Below, in pieces: positions 31,614 to 40,033 of a stretch of 64,000 bases of DNA. The notes under the pieces were generated by a model that saw only the letters and a list, made by a program, of their open reading frames with translations, did not search any database and was not told where the DNA came from. Positions within the stretch are counted from its first letter, which is position 1. The number at the start of each line of letters is the position of its first letter. A program made the translations under genes and the position numbers. Source of the stretch: Pseudokordiimonas caeni (GTDB lineage Bacteria > Pseudomonadota > Alphaproteobacteria > Sphingomonadales > Kordiimonadaceae); the NCBI RefSeq assembly GCF_026719705.1, contig NZ_JAPPRR010000004.1:62001-126000 (forward strand), read 5' to 3'.

Positions 31614-32528
31614 ATGCGTTTGATGAAGCCGGCTATAGTCGCTCTGATGGCGGCCATTTGCACCGCCCTGCCCGCTGCGGCAGGCGATGAACGCCGTCTG
31701 GTGTTTGGCTGCATCTGCGACGACACGCAGGATCTGCGCGACCGGCAGGGGTTGGTGATCGATTATCTCGCATCCGTTCTTTCGGATATCCCCGGCCTGA
31801 CCATCGATTCCGCGCGCCTGCCCGATATCCCGGCCATGTCGGCGGCGATCAATGCAGGTAAGGTGGATTTCGTGTCGGAAACGCCGCTGGCGGCATGGGG
31901 CATTATCGATCGTACAAATGCCGAAATCACCTTCCGGGAGCGCCGCCACGGTGTGACCGCCTATCACAGCCTGATCATCGCGTCGGAAAAGTCTGGCGTG
32001 AAAAAGCTCGAAGACCTTGTTGGCAAGGTCGTTGCCTTTGAAGGACCGGGCTCCACCTCCGCTTTCCTGTTTCCGCTTTCGATGCTGAGGGGCGAAGGGC
32101 TTCAAACCGTCGAGCTCGCCTCCCCAAGCGACCCGGTGCCGGCCGGCAAGATCGGCTATATCTTCACCCATGAGGATGGTGCCGCCGCGCGCTATATTGC
32201 CGATGGCAAGGCCGTCGCCGGGGCACTGAGCGACGAAGACTGGGCTTCCCCGCGAGCCGAAGCCCAAATGGCCCGCGTGCGGATGAAAGTGATCGCCAAA
32301 AGTGAGCCGCTCCTGCGGGCCGTCACGCTCCTGCGCCGGGACATGGACCCTGCACTCAAAGCGCGGCTGATTACGGCCCTCGGGAACATGCATGACGACC
32401 CGGAAGGCTGGCAGGCGCTCAGGGACTATAACCGCGTCCGGCGTTTCGACCGTGCCGACGAAGCCATCCTCGCGGATATGGAACGGATGCGCGTTTACTA
32501 TGAGCGCGTGAAAGACCGCGTAGGCTGA
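31614..32528 (+). CDS. PhnD-like periplasmic substrate-binding protein (orphan)
   Basis: Exported protein of 304 residues with a signal peptide (MRLMKPAIVALMAAICTALPAAA). The type-II periplasmic-binding fold of the phosphate/phosphonate (PhnD) family is seen in INAGKVDFVSETPLAAW, LVGKVVAFEGPGSTSAFLFPLSML, and the C-terminal LRRDMDPALKARLITALGNM. The open frame begins at 30999, but the ATG at 31614 fits the signal peptide; its Shine-Dalgarno is weak and MKPA at 31623 is possible. No ABC permease or ATPase is nearby, so it is an orphan binding protein or sensor component. Ligand unknown. Confidence 0.78.
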   Translation: MRLMKPAIVALMAAICTALPAAAGDERRLVFGCICDDTQDLRDRQGLVIDYLASVLSDIPGLTIDSARLPDIPAMSAAINAGKVDFVSETPLAAWGIIDRTNAEITFRERRHGVTAYHSLIIASEKSGVKKLEDLVGKVVAFEGPGSTSAFLFPLSMLRGEGLQTVELASPSDPVPAGKIGYIFTHEDGAAARYIADGKAVAGALSDEDWASPRAEAQMARVRMKVIAKSEPLLRAVTLLRRDMDPALKARLITALGNMHDDPEGWQALRDYNRVRRFDRADEAILADMERMRVYYERVKDRVG

Positions 32529-32550
32529 TCCTCACCGCATATACCGGTAT

Positions 32551-32577
32551 GAAAAAGGGGGCATCGCGCCCCCTTCC
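32551..32577. terminator. Bidirectional terminator between PhnD-like gene and gcvPB
   Basis: AAGGGGGC and GCCCCCTT form a perfect stem around loop ATCGC (32555-32575), with AAAAA on the 5' side and TT-CC-T on the 3' side. It sits between the convergent genes ending at 32528 and 32589. Confidence 0.8.
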
Positions 32578-32588
32578 TATTCTCTCGC

Positions 32589-34148
32589 TTATTCTGCTGC
32601 TTCCGCCTCTGGCGACCAGCGCAACACGGGATTTCGCGCTGCCTGCGTTTCGTCCAGCCGTTTCCAGGGCGCAAAGTAAGGCGCGCCGGTGAAGCGTTCG
32701 GTTTCGCCAGCCTTGGCAGCAGCGGCGAGCCCGCGCATCGAGCGGATGAACTGATCGAGATTGTATTTGCTCTCGCTCTCGGTCGGCTCCACGAGCATGG
32801 CACCGTGCACAACGAGCGGGAAATACATGGTCATCGGATGGTAGCCCTCGTCGATCATCGCCTTGGCGAAATCGAGCGTGGTGACGCCGGTGCCCTTCAG
32901 GAACTCATCATCGAACAGGACTTCGTGCATGCACGGGCCTTCGAACGAGACGGTCATCAGGTCATCAAGGCAGGCCTTGATATAGTTGGCATTGAGGACC
33001 GCATCCTCGCTGGCCTGGCGGCAACCATCCACGCCGTGCGATAGCATGTAGGAAAGGGCGCGTACATACATGCCCATCTGGCCATGGAAGGCAACGAGGC
33101 GACCGAAGCTCGGGTCGTTATCCCCATCTTCATGCTCTTTCAGCACAAGGCCTTCAGTGGTTTTCACCACAAAGGGAAGCGGCACATGATCCTTCAACCG
33201 GTCAGAGAAGACGACAGGGCCGGAACCCGGGCCGCCGCCGCCATGCGGGGTCGAGAAGGTCTTGTGGAGGTTGATATGCATGGCATCCACGCCAAGGTCG
33301 CCGGGGCGGGCCTTGCCGACGATGGCGTTGAAGTTGGCGCCATCGCAGTAGAAAAGCGCACCGGCGGCGTGAATGGCATCGGCAATCTCGCGCACTTCAT
33401 TCTCGAAAAGACCGCAGGTGTTAGGGTTTGTCACCATCACCGCTGCCACCGTATCATCAAGCGCTGCTTTGAGCGCTTCGATGTCGACGCGCCCGTTTTC
33501 CTTGGCCGGGATCGACTTCACCTTGTAACCGCAGAAAGCCGCAGTCGCCGGGTTGGTGCCGTGCGCCGATTCCGGGCAAAGGATCACCTCACGGGCGTCA
33601 CCGCGGGCCTCCAAGGCCTTCCTGATCGCCATGATGCCGCACAGCTCGCCGTGGGCACCGGCTTTGGGCGACAGGGCCACCGCCGGCATACCGGTCAGTT
33701 CCATCAGCCAGTGGGACAGTTCTTCCATCAGGCCGAGCGCGCCCTGCACGGTCGATTGCGGCTGCAGCGGGTGGATGTCGCCAAAGCCCGGCAGACGGGC
33801 CATCTTCTCGTTGAGGCGCGGGTTATGCTTCATGGTGCAGGACCCGAGCGGGAAAACGCCCATGTCGATGCCATAGTTGCGGCGCGACAGGCGGGTATAG
33901 TGGCGCACCACATCGGGCTCGGCGAGGCCGGGGCAACCGGTGCCGCCGGTGCGTTCAAGCGCGCCGAGGTTCGAGACAAAGCCATCGATTTCCTCAACGT
34001 CCACACCGGTGCGGTCCTTGGAGCCGATCTCGAAGATCAGCGGCTCGGCCAGGCGCAGACCGACATGGCCCGAGAAGCTTTCATACTTGTGCTCGTCGGT
34101 CGTCACGGCATTGGGGGTCGTCGGCCGACCTTCGCTATTCATGCTCAT
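32589..34148 (-). CDS. gcvPB: Glycine dehydrogenase (decarboxylating) subunit 2
   Basis: The PLP-binding half of the two-subunit P-protein (519 residues) of the glycine cleavage system, which decarboxylates glycine and passes the aminomethyl group to lipoyl-GcvH. The PLP lysine is in [16 protein letters not shown]. The N-terminal [17 protein letters not shown] and the segment [16 protein letters not shown] are typical of GcvPB. Its ATG overlaps the gcvPA stop by 4 nt. Last gene of gcvT-H-PA-PB, followed by a terminator. Confidence 0.97.
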   Translation of the reverse strand: MSMNSEGRPTTPNAVTTDEHKYESFSGHVGLRLAEPLIFEIGSKDRTGVDVEEIDGFVSNLGALERTGGTGCPGLAEPDVVRHYTRLSRRNYGIDMGVFPLGSCTMKHNPRLNEKMARLPGFGDIHPLQPQSTVQGALGLMEELSHWLMELTGMPAVALSPKAGAHGELCGIMAIRKALEARGDAREVILCPESAHGTNPATAAFCGYKVKSIPAKENGRVDIEALKAALDDTVAAVMVTNPNTCGLFENEVREIADAIHAAGALFYCDGANFNAIVGKARPGDLGVDAMHINLHKTFSTPHGGGGPGSGPVVFSDRLKDHVPLPFVVKTTEGLVLKEHEDGDNDPSFGRLVAFHGQMGMYVRALSYMLSHGVDGCRQASEDAVLNANYIKACLDDLMTVSFEGPCMHEVLFDDEFLKGTGVTTLDFAKAMIDEGYHPMTMYFPLVVHGAMLVEPTESESKYNLDQFIRSMRGLAAAAKAGETERFTGAPYFAPWKRLDETQAARNPVLRWSPEAEAAE

Positions 34149-35491
34149 GCCGCATACTCCTTCAGGCCGTTCACAAGGGCCTTGATATCGTCCCCCGTCA
34201 CCGTTTCGGTGGCGGCAATGATCAGCAGGTCATCGAAGCCTTCGCCGGGATAAAGGCGCGAGGCCGGCACACCGGCGAGCACACCCTTCTCGGCGAGGGC
34301 ATCAACCACCTTCGCGGCATCCTTCACGCGAACGGTGATCTCGTTGAAGAAGCGCTTCGAAAGCACTTCGACGCCAGCGCCTGAAAGCGCCTTGGCGACC
34401 GCCTGCGCGCGGGCATGGTTGACTTTCGCGAGGCCCGTCAGGCCCTTGTCGCCCAGAAGCGACATATGGACCGTGAAGGCGAGCGCACAAAGGCCCGAGT
34501 TGGTGCAGATGTTCGAGGTCGCCTTCTCGCGGCGGATATGCTGCTCGCGGGTTGAAAGCGTCAGCACGAAACCGCGCTTGCCATCGGCATCCACCGTTTC
34601 ACCGCAGAGGCGGCCCGGCATCTGGCGCACATATTTCTGGTTGGTGGCGAAAAGGCCAAGGTACGGCCCGCCGAAATTGAGGCCATTGCCGATCGACTGG
34701 CCCTCGCCCACCACGATATCCGCGCCCATCTCGCCGGGGCTCATCACGAGGCCCAAGGACACGACTTCGGTGACAACCACAACAAGCAGCGCCTTGTGCG
34801 CATGCGCCTTTTCAGCCACGGGGCGGAGGTCGAGCACTTCCCCGAAAGCGGTCGGGTTCTGGACGACCACACAGCTCGTGCTGTCGTCGATCGCGTCCAT
34901 CACGGCTTTCAGTTCGCCGTGCGGGTCCGCCGGATTGGCGGCCAGCGAGACAACCTCGTCTTCCGTATATTGCGTCATGGTGGTGACGACGTCGCGGTAA
35001 TGACCATGCAGGGAGCCGGCGAGGATCGCCTTGTTCCGGCGGGTCACGCGGCGCGCCATCATCACGGCCTCGCCGCACGCGGTGGAGCCGTCATACATGG
35101 AGGCGTTGGCCACATCCATGCCGGTCAGCATCGCCACCTGGGTCTGGAATTCGAAGATATACTGCAGCGTGCCTTGCGCGATTTCGGGCTGATAGGGCGT
35201 ATAGGCCGTCAGGAATTCACCGCGCTGGATGATGTGATCGACGGTCGCCGGCACATGGTGCTTGTAGGCACCGGCCCCCACGAAGAAGGGCACACTGGAA
35301 GCCGGGACGTTCTTTGCCGCCAGCCGCGAGAGGTGGCGTTCCACCTCCATCTCGCTTTTGTGCGCGGGCAGATCGATCACGGGGTTAAGGGCATCCTTCG
35401 GGACATCGATGAACAGGTCATCGATGCCCTTCACGCCGATCTTGGTCAGCATCTCCTGCCGGTCGGCAGGGGTCAGCGGCAAATAACGCAT
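34145..35491 (-). CDS. gcvPA: Glycine dehydrogenase (decarboxylating) subunit 1
   Basis: First half of the split P-protein (448 residues). N-terminal [15 protein letters not shown], the [40 protein letters not shown] segment and the C-terminal [22 protein letters not shown] are the family signature. It works only as a heterotetramer with GcvPB. It lies 38 bp after gcvH and overlaps gcvPB by 4 nt. Confidence 0.97.
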   Translation of the reverse strand: MRYLPLTPADRQEMLTKIGVKGIDDLFIDVPKDALNPVIDLPAHKSEMEVERHLSRLAAKNVPASSVPFFVGAGAYKHHVPATVDHIIQRGEFLTAYTPYQPEIAQGTLQYIFEFQTQVAMLTGMDVANASMYDGSTACGEAVMMARRVTRRNKAILAGSLHGHYRDVVTTMTQYTEDEVVSLAANPADPHGELKAVMDAIDDSTSCVVVQNPTAFGEVLDLRPVAEKAHAHKALLVVVVTEVVSLGLVMSPGEMGADIVVGEGQSIGNGLNFGGPYLGLFATNQKYVRQMPGRLCGETVDADGKRGFVLTLSTREQHIRREKATSNICTNSGLCALAFTVHMSLLGDKGLTGLAKVNHARAQAVAKALSGAGVEVLSKRFFNEITVRVKDAAKVVDALAEKGVLAGVPASRLYPGEGFDDLLIIAATETVTGDDIKALVNGLKEYAA

Positions 35492-35529
35492 TGGGTCAGG
35501 CTCCGGGCGCGGAAAAGCGGGGGCAAGCC

Positions 35530-35901
35530 TCAGTCGAGGCTTGCGAGAAACTCGTTATAGGCGTCTTCGTCCATCAGGTCGTCGAGCTCGCCTTCGTCCT
35601 CAAGCTTCATCTTGAAGAACCAGCCGGCATCCATGGCGGCGGAGTTCACAAGCGCGGGCGTACCTTCAAGGTCATGGTTCACGGCCTTGATCTCGCCCGA
35701 GAGCGGGGCGTAAACCTCGCTCGCGGCTTTCACGGATTCGACCACTGCGGCTTCGTCGCCTTTCGAGTAAGTGGCGCCAACCTCCGGCAACTCCACAAAC
35801 ACCACATCCCCCAGCGCCTGCTGGGCATAATCGGTGATGCCGACGGTGGCGATGCCGTCCACATATTCGATCCACTCGTGATCTTCGGTAAATTTCAGCA
35901 T
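35530..35901 (-). CDS. gcvH: Glycine cleavage system H protein
   Basis: Lipoyl carrier of 123 residues that shuttles the aminomethyl intermediate between P, T and L proteins. The lipoylated lysine is Lys58 in ESVKAAS; the surrounding [24 protein letters not shown] is normal. The C-terminus [13 protein letters not shown] is conserved. It lies between gcvT (32 bp) and gcvPA (38 bp). No gcvL/lpd gene is in the window, so the L protein is shared with other complexes. Confidence 0.98.
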   Translation of the reverse strand: MLKFTEDHEWIEYVDGIATVGITDYAQQALGDVVFVELPEVGATYSKGDEAAVVESVKAASEVYAPLSGEIKAVNHDLEGTPALVNSAAMDAGWFFKMKLEDEGELDDLMDEDAYNEFLASLD

Positions 35902-35933
35902 GTCAGGTCCCCTATCGAAATAAGCTGAAGATA

Positions 35934-37064
35934 TCAGGCAGTCTTGCGCTTGTAGCGCAGGGTAACGAACGGCAGGGCGGCGACCGTGGCCGGATGCGCC
36001 TTGCCGCGGATCATCAGGTTGAGCTTCGTGCCAACGGCCGAAAGCGCAGGCGGCACAAAGCCCATGGCAACCGGGCCACCCACCGTGGGGCCGAAGCCGC
36101 CGGAGGTGATCACACCGATCACGTTGCCTGCCTCGTCGGCAATCTCGGTGCCTTCACGGGCCGGCGCGCGGCCTTCGGGGCGGATACCGACCCGCACCTT
36201 GGCGGGGCCATCGGCCAGTTCCTTCAGGATACGCGACGCGCCCGCAAAATCACCTGCTTCCTTGCGCTTTTTACCCAGCGCGAAGGTGACGCCAGCCTCA
36301 ACCGGGCTGACGCTTGCATCGAAATCATGGCCTGACAGGCAAAGGCCCGCCTCAAGGCGCAGGCTGTCGCGCGCGCCAAGGCCGATCAGTTCCACATCCG
36401 GGTGGCGAGTCAGACGCTCGGCGAGCGAAACAACCGCCTCCTCCGGCACCGAAATCTCGTAGCCGTCTTCGCCCGTGTAACCCGACCGGCTGATCCAGCA
36501 GACAACGCCTTCAAGCGTCACGGACGTTGCTTCCATGAAGCCGAGCTCGGCCACTTCCGGCGCGAACTGCGCGAGGACTGCTTCCGCCTTCGGGCCTTGC
36601 AGCGCGATCAGGGCCTTGTCTTCAAGGGGTTCAAGCGTGATCAGGTGGCCGAGCTTTTCCTCGACAATGTCGTAATCCTTGTCCTTGCAGCCGGCATTGA
36701 CGACCACATACAGGGCACCATCGGGCTCATGCGTGCGGGTGACCATCAGGTCATCCTCGATCCCGCCTTCATCATTCAGGAGAAGCGTGTAACGCATCTT
36801 GCCAGGCTGCAGGGACTGGAGGGCACCGGGCATCAGCTTTTCAAGGGCGGCGGCCGGGTCGCTGCCATCGCGCGAGCGCACCATCGCCTGCCCCATGTGC
36901 GACACATCGAAAAGACCGGCCTTTTCCCGCGTGTGATTATGCTCCCCCATGATCCCCAGGGGATACTGGACGGGCATGTCATAGCCAGCAAAAGGCACCA
37001 TCTTGGCGCCGCGCGCGACATGCAGATCATAAAGCGGGGTTTTATGGAGAGGGGTATCGGTCAT
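35934..37064 (-). CDS. gcvT: Glycine cleavage system aminomethyltransferase (T protein)
   Basis: Tetrahydrofolate-dependent enzyme of 376 residues that releases ammonia from aminomethyl-lipoyl GcvH and forms 5,10-methylene-THF. Key segments: [30 protein letters not shown] near the N-terminus, [30 protein letters not shown], and the C-terminal barrel [17 protein letters not shown]. The ATG at 37064 ([15 protein letters not shown]) is right; the frame open to 37130 is part of the glycine riboswitch. First gene of the operon. Confidence 0.97.
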   Translation of the reverse strand: MTDTPLHKTPLYDLHVARGAKMVPFAGYDMPVQYPLGIMGEHNHTREKAGLFDVSHMGQAMVRSRDGSDPAAALEKLMPGALQSLQPGKMRYTLLLNDEGGIEDDLMVTRTHEPDGALYVVVNAGCKDKDYDIVEEKLGHLITLEPLEDKALIALQGPKAEAVLAQFAPEVAELGFMEATSVTLEGVVCWISRSGYTGEDGYEISVPEEAVVSLAERLTRHPDVELIGLGARDSLRLEAGLCLSGHDFDASVSPVEAGVTFALGKKRKEAGDFAGASRILKELADGPAKVRVGIRPEGRAPAREGTEIADEAGNVIGVITSGGFGPTVGGPVAMGFVPPALSAVGTKLNLMIRGKAHPATVAALPFVTLRYKRKTA

Positions 37065-37117
37065 TGGCGCAGGCACTCCGCAGGCGTGGGTTGACGCCGG
37101 GGTGAACCGGCCCAAAA

Positions 37118-37335
37118 CCCCCTCTGTCATGGGACCTGAGAGATTTCGCCGTCCGCGCGGATCATCGCGCCAGACGGCTTACCCCGTCGGTGAGGCGATC
37201 AAGGTTGCCCTCGCCCGCCTGCTTTCCAGAGTTGTCCGCCGACCGTGCGGTCCTTCTGCCTGAGAGTTTCCGGGGTGGTTGCTCCTTCGGCGCCGGAATT
37301 TGGAGTCCGGTCTCTCCCGCACAGTCACCACGGGG
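37118..37335 (-). promoter_or_regulatory. Tandem glycine riboswitch
   Basis: Two consecutive glycine aptamers on the - strand in front of gcvT. The first has GGGAGAGACC, GCCGAAGGAGCAA and CGGAAACTCTCAGGCA (about 37316-37250). The second has CTCTGGAAAGCAGG, CACCGACGGGGTAA and GCGAAATCTCTCAGGTCCC (about 37222-37131), closing with CAGAG. Glycine binding normally turns on gcv expression. A GGCGT/ACGCC hairpin (37098-37083) just before the gcvT ATG may be part of the switching platform. The ends are approximate. Confidence 0.94.
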
Positions 37336-37339
37336 AGCA

Positions 37340-39196
37340 TTAGCCCGCCCCCGCAAGACCTGAATCAGTGGCCGCGATCATAGTGGCAGAGGGAAAAGAG
37401 TCAATCGGGGTTTGGGGCATGGGGCTGACAGCCACATGACGATCAATCACTGAAACCGCAGTCTCGTTTTCCACCCACATCAGTCCATTCAGCAACAACG
37501 AGAAAAACGCGCGACTTTCGGGCAGGTCTTTTTCTGCCAGCAGTGTCCGTCTGTCGAGAACATCCCAGATTATATGATCCGCCCGCAGGTCACGGGCGCG
37601 CCCCATGAAGTCCTCGCGCGGTGCAGCATCCCTCCCGGTCAGCCTTACCGTACCGTTCGGAGCGAAGTGCTGAACTGATGGAGTTGGTACGGTGCCGTCT
37701 CCCGTAAACCGGAGATAAGGCCGTTTCGACCAGCGAACTGAAGCAGGATCGATTGGCATATCCCGCAGGACAGGGTCCAGACGACCGAGAAGATCATGGA
37801 TGGCATCCCCCGCGGCACGCGCCGATGCCTCATAGGACGCTGCAAGCGCCAGCAAATCCGGCCGCGCAAGCGGCTCGAACGCCGGGCGGGAGCGATTGAG
37901 CATTTGCGAGGGAAACCCGAAATGGCGGCGGCAGCGATCAGTCAGATACAGGGCATCTAAAAGATTTTCCCGGCCAATCCCGTTTTCCTGAAGATTGACA
38001 AGTTGGCTCTGCAAGGATTGCCGGGCCTCCGCTTTGAACGCGCTGCTGAACATTGCTTCGTGTTTTAAACGGCGCCCCATAAGCAGGCGGCTGACACGGG
38101 CTGCATATCCCTTGCGCCAGGGCAGCAATGCTGGCACCCCGCGCAGGGGTGGCGCGGGCCGATAAAAAGAACGGCCAACTTCGCCAAGACCACCGCGCAC
38201 ATGGACAATACCGGTCAGGCGACATGAACCGAGATCGGCCATCGAACCCAGATAATGACCTTGACCACAGAAAATGTTGCGGCGCTGCCCTTCAGCGGCA
38301 TCCAGTTCCTCTCCCTGATGATTGCCCGGCCAAGCCATATGGTTCAGGCCCAAGAGTACGGCAATCATATCAGGAATGATTATGTCGGCTGGCGATCCTT
38401 CCGGTGATCGATTGATTGCCTGATGACGCAATCCCGCGTGGCGAGATGCCGCCAGCACAAGACGGCTATCAAGTCCGCCTGTCAGGTCATGCAGGATGGT
38501 TGCACCGTCAAATGCCCGCGAAAGCACAGCCATATCGGCAGAGAGAGATTCCGCCACTTCCCCAGCAGTCACATCGCGGGCGGCAAGGAACCGGCTGAGC
38601 CTGCCTGTGCGAACAACGTTCCAGGTATCCGCCAACATGTCAGCCTCAAGTCGGCAGTCAGCAGGGAAAAGTGACACTTCGCCGAAACCAGTATGCACCC
38701 CTGCCCCCATGCCAAGCGCAGCCTCAAATCCGGCGACACGGAACGTGCGGGTCAGCGACAACCCCATCCGCTTGAGCAGGGCCTCGATCATATACACATT
38801 GGTCGCTACCACCTGCACACCGCCGACGTTTGCCGTGAACAGGTTGTATTGGGAAAGAGGGTCAAGACTGACCTTGAGACGCCCCGAAACGAAGTCGATA
38901 TCCGCAAGGGCAAATACCCCCGCTGCGGTGCCTTCCAATGTTACGGAATCAGCAGGTGCGGGCGTCGCGCCTACGGCCGCACTGTATGCACGCCCACCAG
39001 CGATTGCATGCCCATCGAAGAACTGGAAACGGCCACGATTCCGCGAAATAGAGGGCACTACAATAAGGAAGCTGCCGAGCCGCACTTCCTGAATCGCCCC
39101 GTCTACCGGGCTTAATCCGGGCCAGTCCGGCAATCTTCCCCACTCAGGAAACGCCTCACCCGCCCGGCGCGCTACCATGAAATCCATCGACCGCAT
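37340..39196 (-). CDS. Asparagine-synthase-like amidotransferase homolog
   Basis: Protein of 618 residues. The C-terminal ATP-pyrophosphatase-type domain has DLTGGLDSRLVLAA (around 240-253), the SGGxDS-like nucleotide motif. The N-terminal half resembles the class II glutamine amidotransferase fold (GVFALADIDFVSGRLKVSLDPLSQYNLF) but lacks the catalytic Cys2, so it should not hydrolyse glutamine. Such proteins make amides or macrolactams, or act in polysaccharide pathways; the substrate is unknown. Starts at 39196, 39187 and 39178 are all possible. It follows a PKHD dioxygenase gene by about 80 bp. Its 3' end holds the gcv promoter. Somewhat more A/T-rich than neighbours. Confidence 0.7.
   Translation of the reverse strand: MRSMDFMVARRAGEAFPEWGRLPDWPGLSPVDGAIQEVRLGSFLIVVPSISRNRGRFQFFDGHAIAGGRAYSAAVGATPAPADSVTLEGTAAGVFALADIDFVSGRLKVSLDPLSQYNLFTANVGGVQVVATNVYMIEALLKRMGLSLTRTFRVAGFEAALGMGAGVHTGFGEVSLFPADCRLEADMLADTWNVVRTGRLSRFLAARDVTAGEVAESLSADMAVLSRAFDGATILHDLTGGLDSRLVLAASRHAGLRHQAINRSPEGSPADIIIPDMIAVLLGLNHMAWPGNHQGEELDAAEGQRRNIFCGQGHYLGSMADLGSCRLTGIVHVRGGLGEVGRSFYRPAPPLRGVPALLPWRKGYAARVSRLLMGRRLKHEAMFSSAFKAEARQSLQSQLVNLQENGIGRENLLDALYLTDRCRRHFGFPSQMLNRSRPAFEPLARPDLLALAASYEASARAAGDAIHDLLGRLDPVLRDMPIDPASVRWSKRPYLRFTGDGTVPTPSVQHFAPNGTVRLTGRDAAPREDFMGRARDLRADHIIWDVLDRRTLLAEKDLPESRAFFSLLLNGLMWVENETAVSVIDRHVAVSPMPQTPIDSFPSATMIAATDSGLAGAG
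37377..37404 (-). promoter_or_regulatory. Promoter of the gcv operon, inside the upstream ORF
   Basis: On the - strand TTGACT (37404-37399), a 16-bp spacer and TATGAT (37382-37377) form a near-consensus sigma-70 promoter. Transcription would begin near 37370, about 35 nt before the first riboswitch aptamer. It lies within the last 22 codons of the asparagine-synthase-like gene. Confidence 0.65.
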
Positions 39197-39273
39197 CCCG
39201 AGCAATCAGACAACCTGAGCGACAGGTTCCCCTGAAGGGCGGATTTATGCAATCATGAAGTGCAAAAAATGAT

Positions 39274-39957
39274 CTAGACCCCCGCCCAACGGCGGACGAG
39301 ATTGTGGTAAATGCCGGTGAGCCGCACGGTTGTCGGGTCATCGAGGCCCTTCTCTGCGGCGAGGTCCTGCACGGACTGGTCGAGATCGAACAGCAGTTCC
39401 CGCTCGGCGCCGTCGCGCACCATGCTTTGCAGCCAGAAGAAGCTGCAAAGGCGCGTGCCTTTCGTCACCGGTTTCACATGATGGAGGCTGGTGGAGGGGT
39501 AAAGGACCATCGATCCCGCATCGAGCTTCACTTCCTGTGCGCCGTACTGCGTTTCGATCACCAGTTCGCCGCCTTCATATTCGTCCGCGCCCGCGAAGAA
39601 GATCGTAGCGGAAAGGTCGGTGCGCATCTTGATGGGCGTGCCGGGGATGCGGCGGATGGCATTATCCACATGCGTGCCGAAATTCTGACCGCCCGAATAG
39701 CGGTTGAAAAGCGGCGGGAAAATCTTGTCCGGCAGGGCGGCCGACAGGAACAGCGGGCTCTGAGATAGGGCCTCAAGGATCACCTCGCCCACCCGCACGG
39801 CGGCTTCGCTGCCTTCGCTTAGTTGCTCGTTCTTTTTGGCGCGTGCAGCCTGCGCGCCCGAGGTGGCGTTGCCGTCCACCCAGTCGCCGGCTTCGAGAAG
39901 GGCGCGGCAGGCTTTCACCTCGTCAGGGGTCAGGACATCGGGAATGCAGATCAGCAT
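39274..39957 (-). CDS. PKHD-type Fe(II)/2-oxoglutarate dioxygenase (PiuC/YbiX family)
   Basis: Non-heme iron dioxygenase of 227 residues. The facial triad is visible: His96 and Asp98 in [10 protein letters not shown], and a His in [13 protein letters not shown] (159/160), with the arginine that binds 2-oxoglutarate close after. YPSTSLH and [11 protein letters not shown] are typical of the YbiX/PiuC group. In many proteobacteria these sit beside siderophore TBDRs, as here: the receptor gene is 77 bp upstream on the same strand. The biological substrate is not established. Confidence 0.92.
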   Translation of the reverse strand: MLICIPDVLTPDEVKACRALLEAGDWVDGNATSGAQAARAKKNEQLSEGSEAAVRVGEVILEALSQSPLFLSAALPDKIFPPLFNRYSGGQNFGTHVDNAIRRIPGTPIKMRTDLSATIFFAGADEYEGGELVIETQYGAQEVKLDAGSMVLYPSTSLHHVKPVTKGTRLCSFFWLQSMVRDGAERELLFDLDQSVQDLAAEKGLDDPTTVRLTGIYHNLVRRWAGV

Positions 39958-40033
39958 CGGCGGCCTCGTCTGGATAGCAATCCGCCGGGCAGAACCCGGC
40001 GGACAAGATGGTTCATTTGCCAGACTGCCCGGA

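Noticed and set aside
33084-34253. 389-codon + strand frame opposite gcvPB
   Set aside because: Shadow of gcvPB; low-complexity His/Arg-rich translation.
37065-37130. In-frame N-terminal extension of gcvT
   Set aside because: The region forms the closing stem of the second glycine aptamer and the leader; gcvT begins at 37064.
39197-39273. Possible lasso-peptide precursor before the AsnB-like gene
   Set aside because: The 77-bp gap only contains frames of a few codons (ATG-ATT-GCA-TAA) and a short AACCTG/CAGGTT hairpin.
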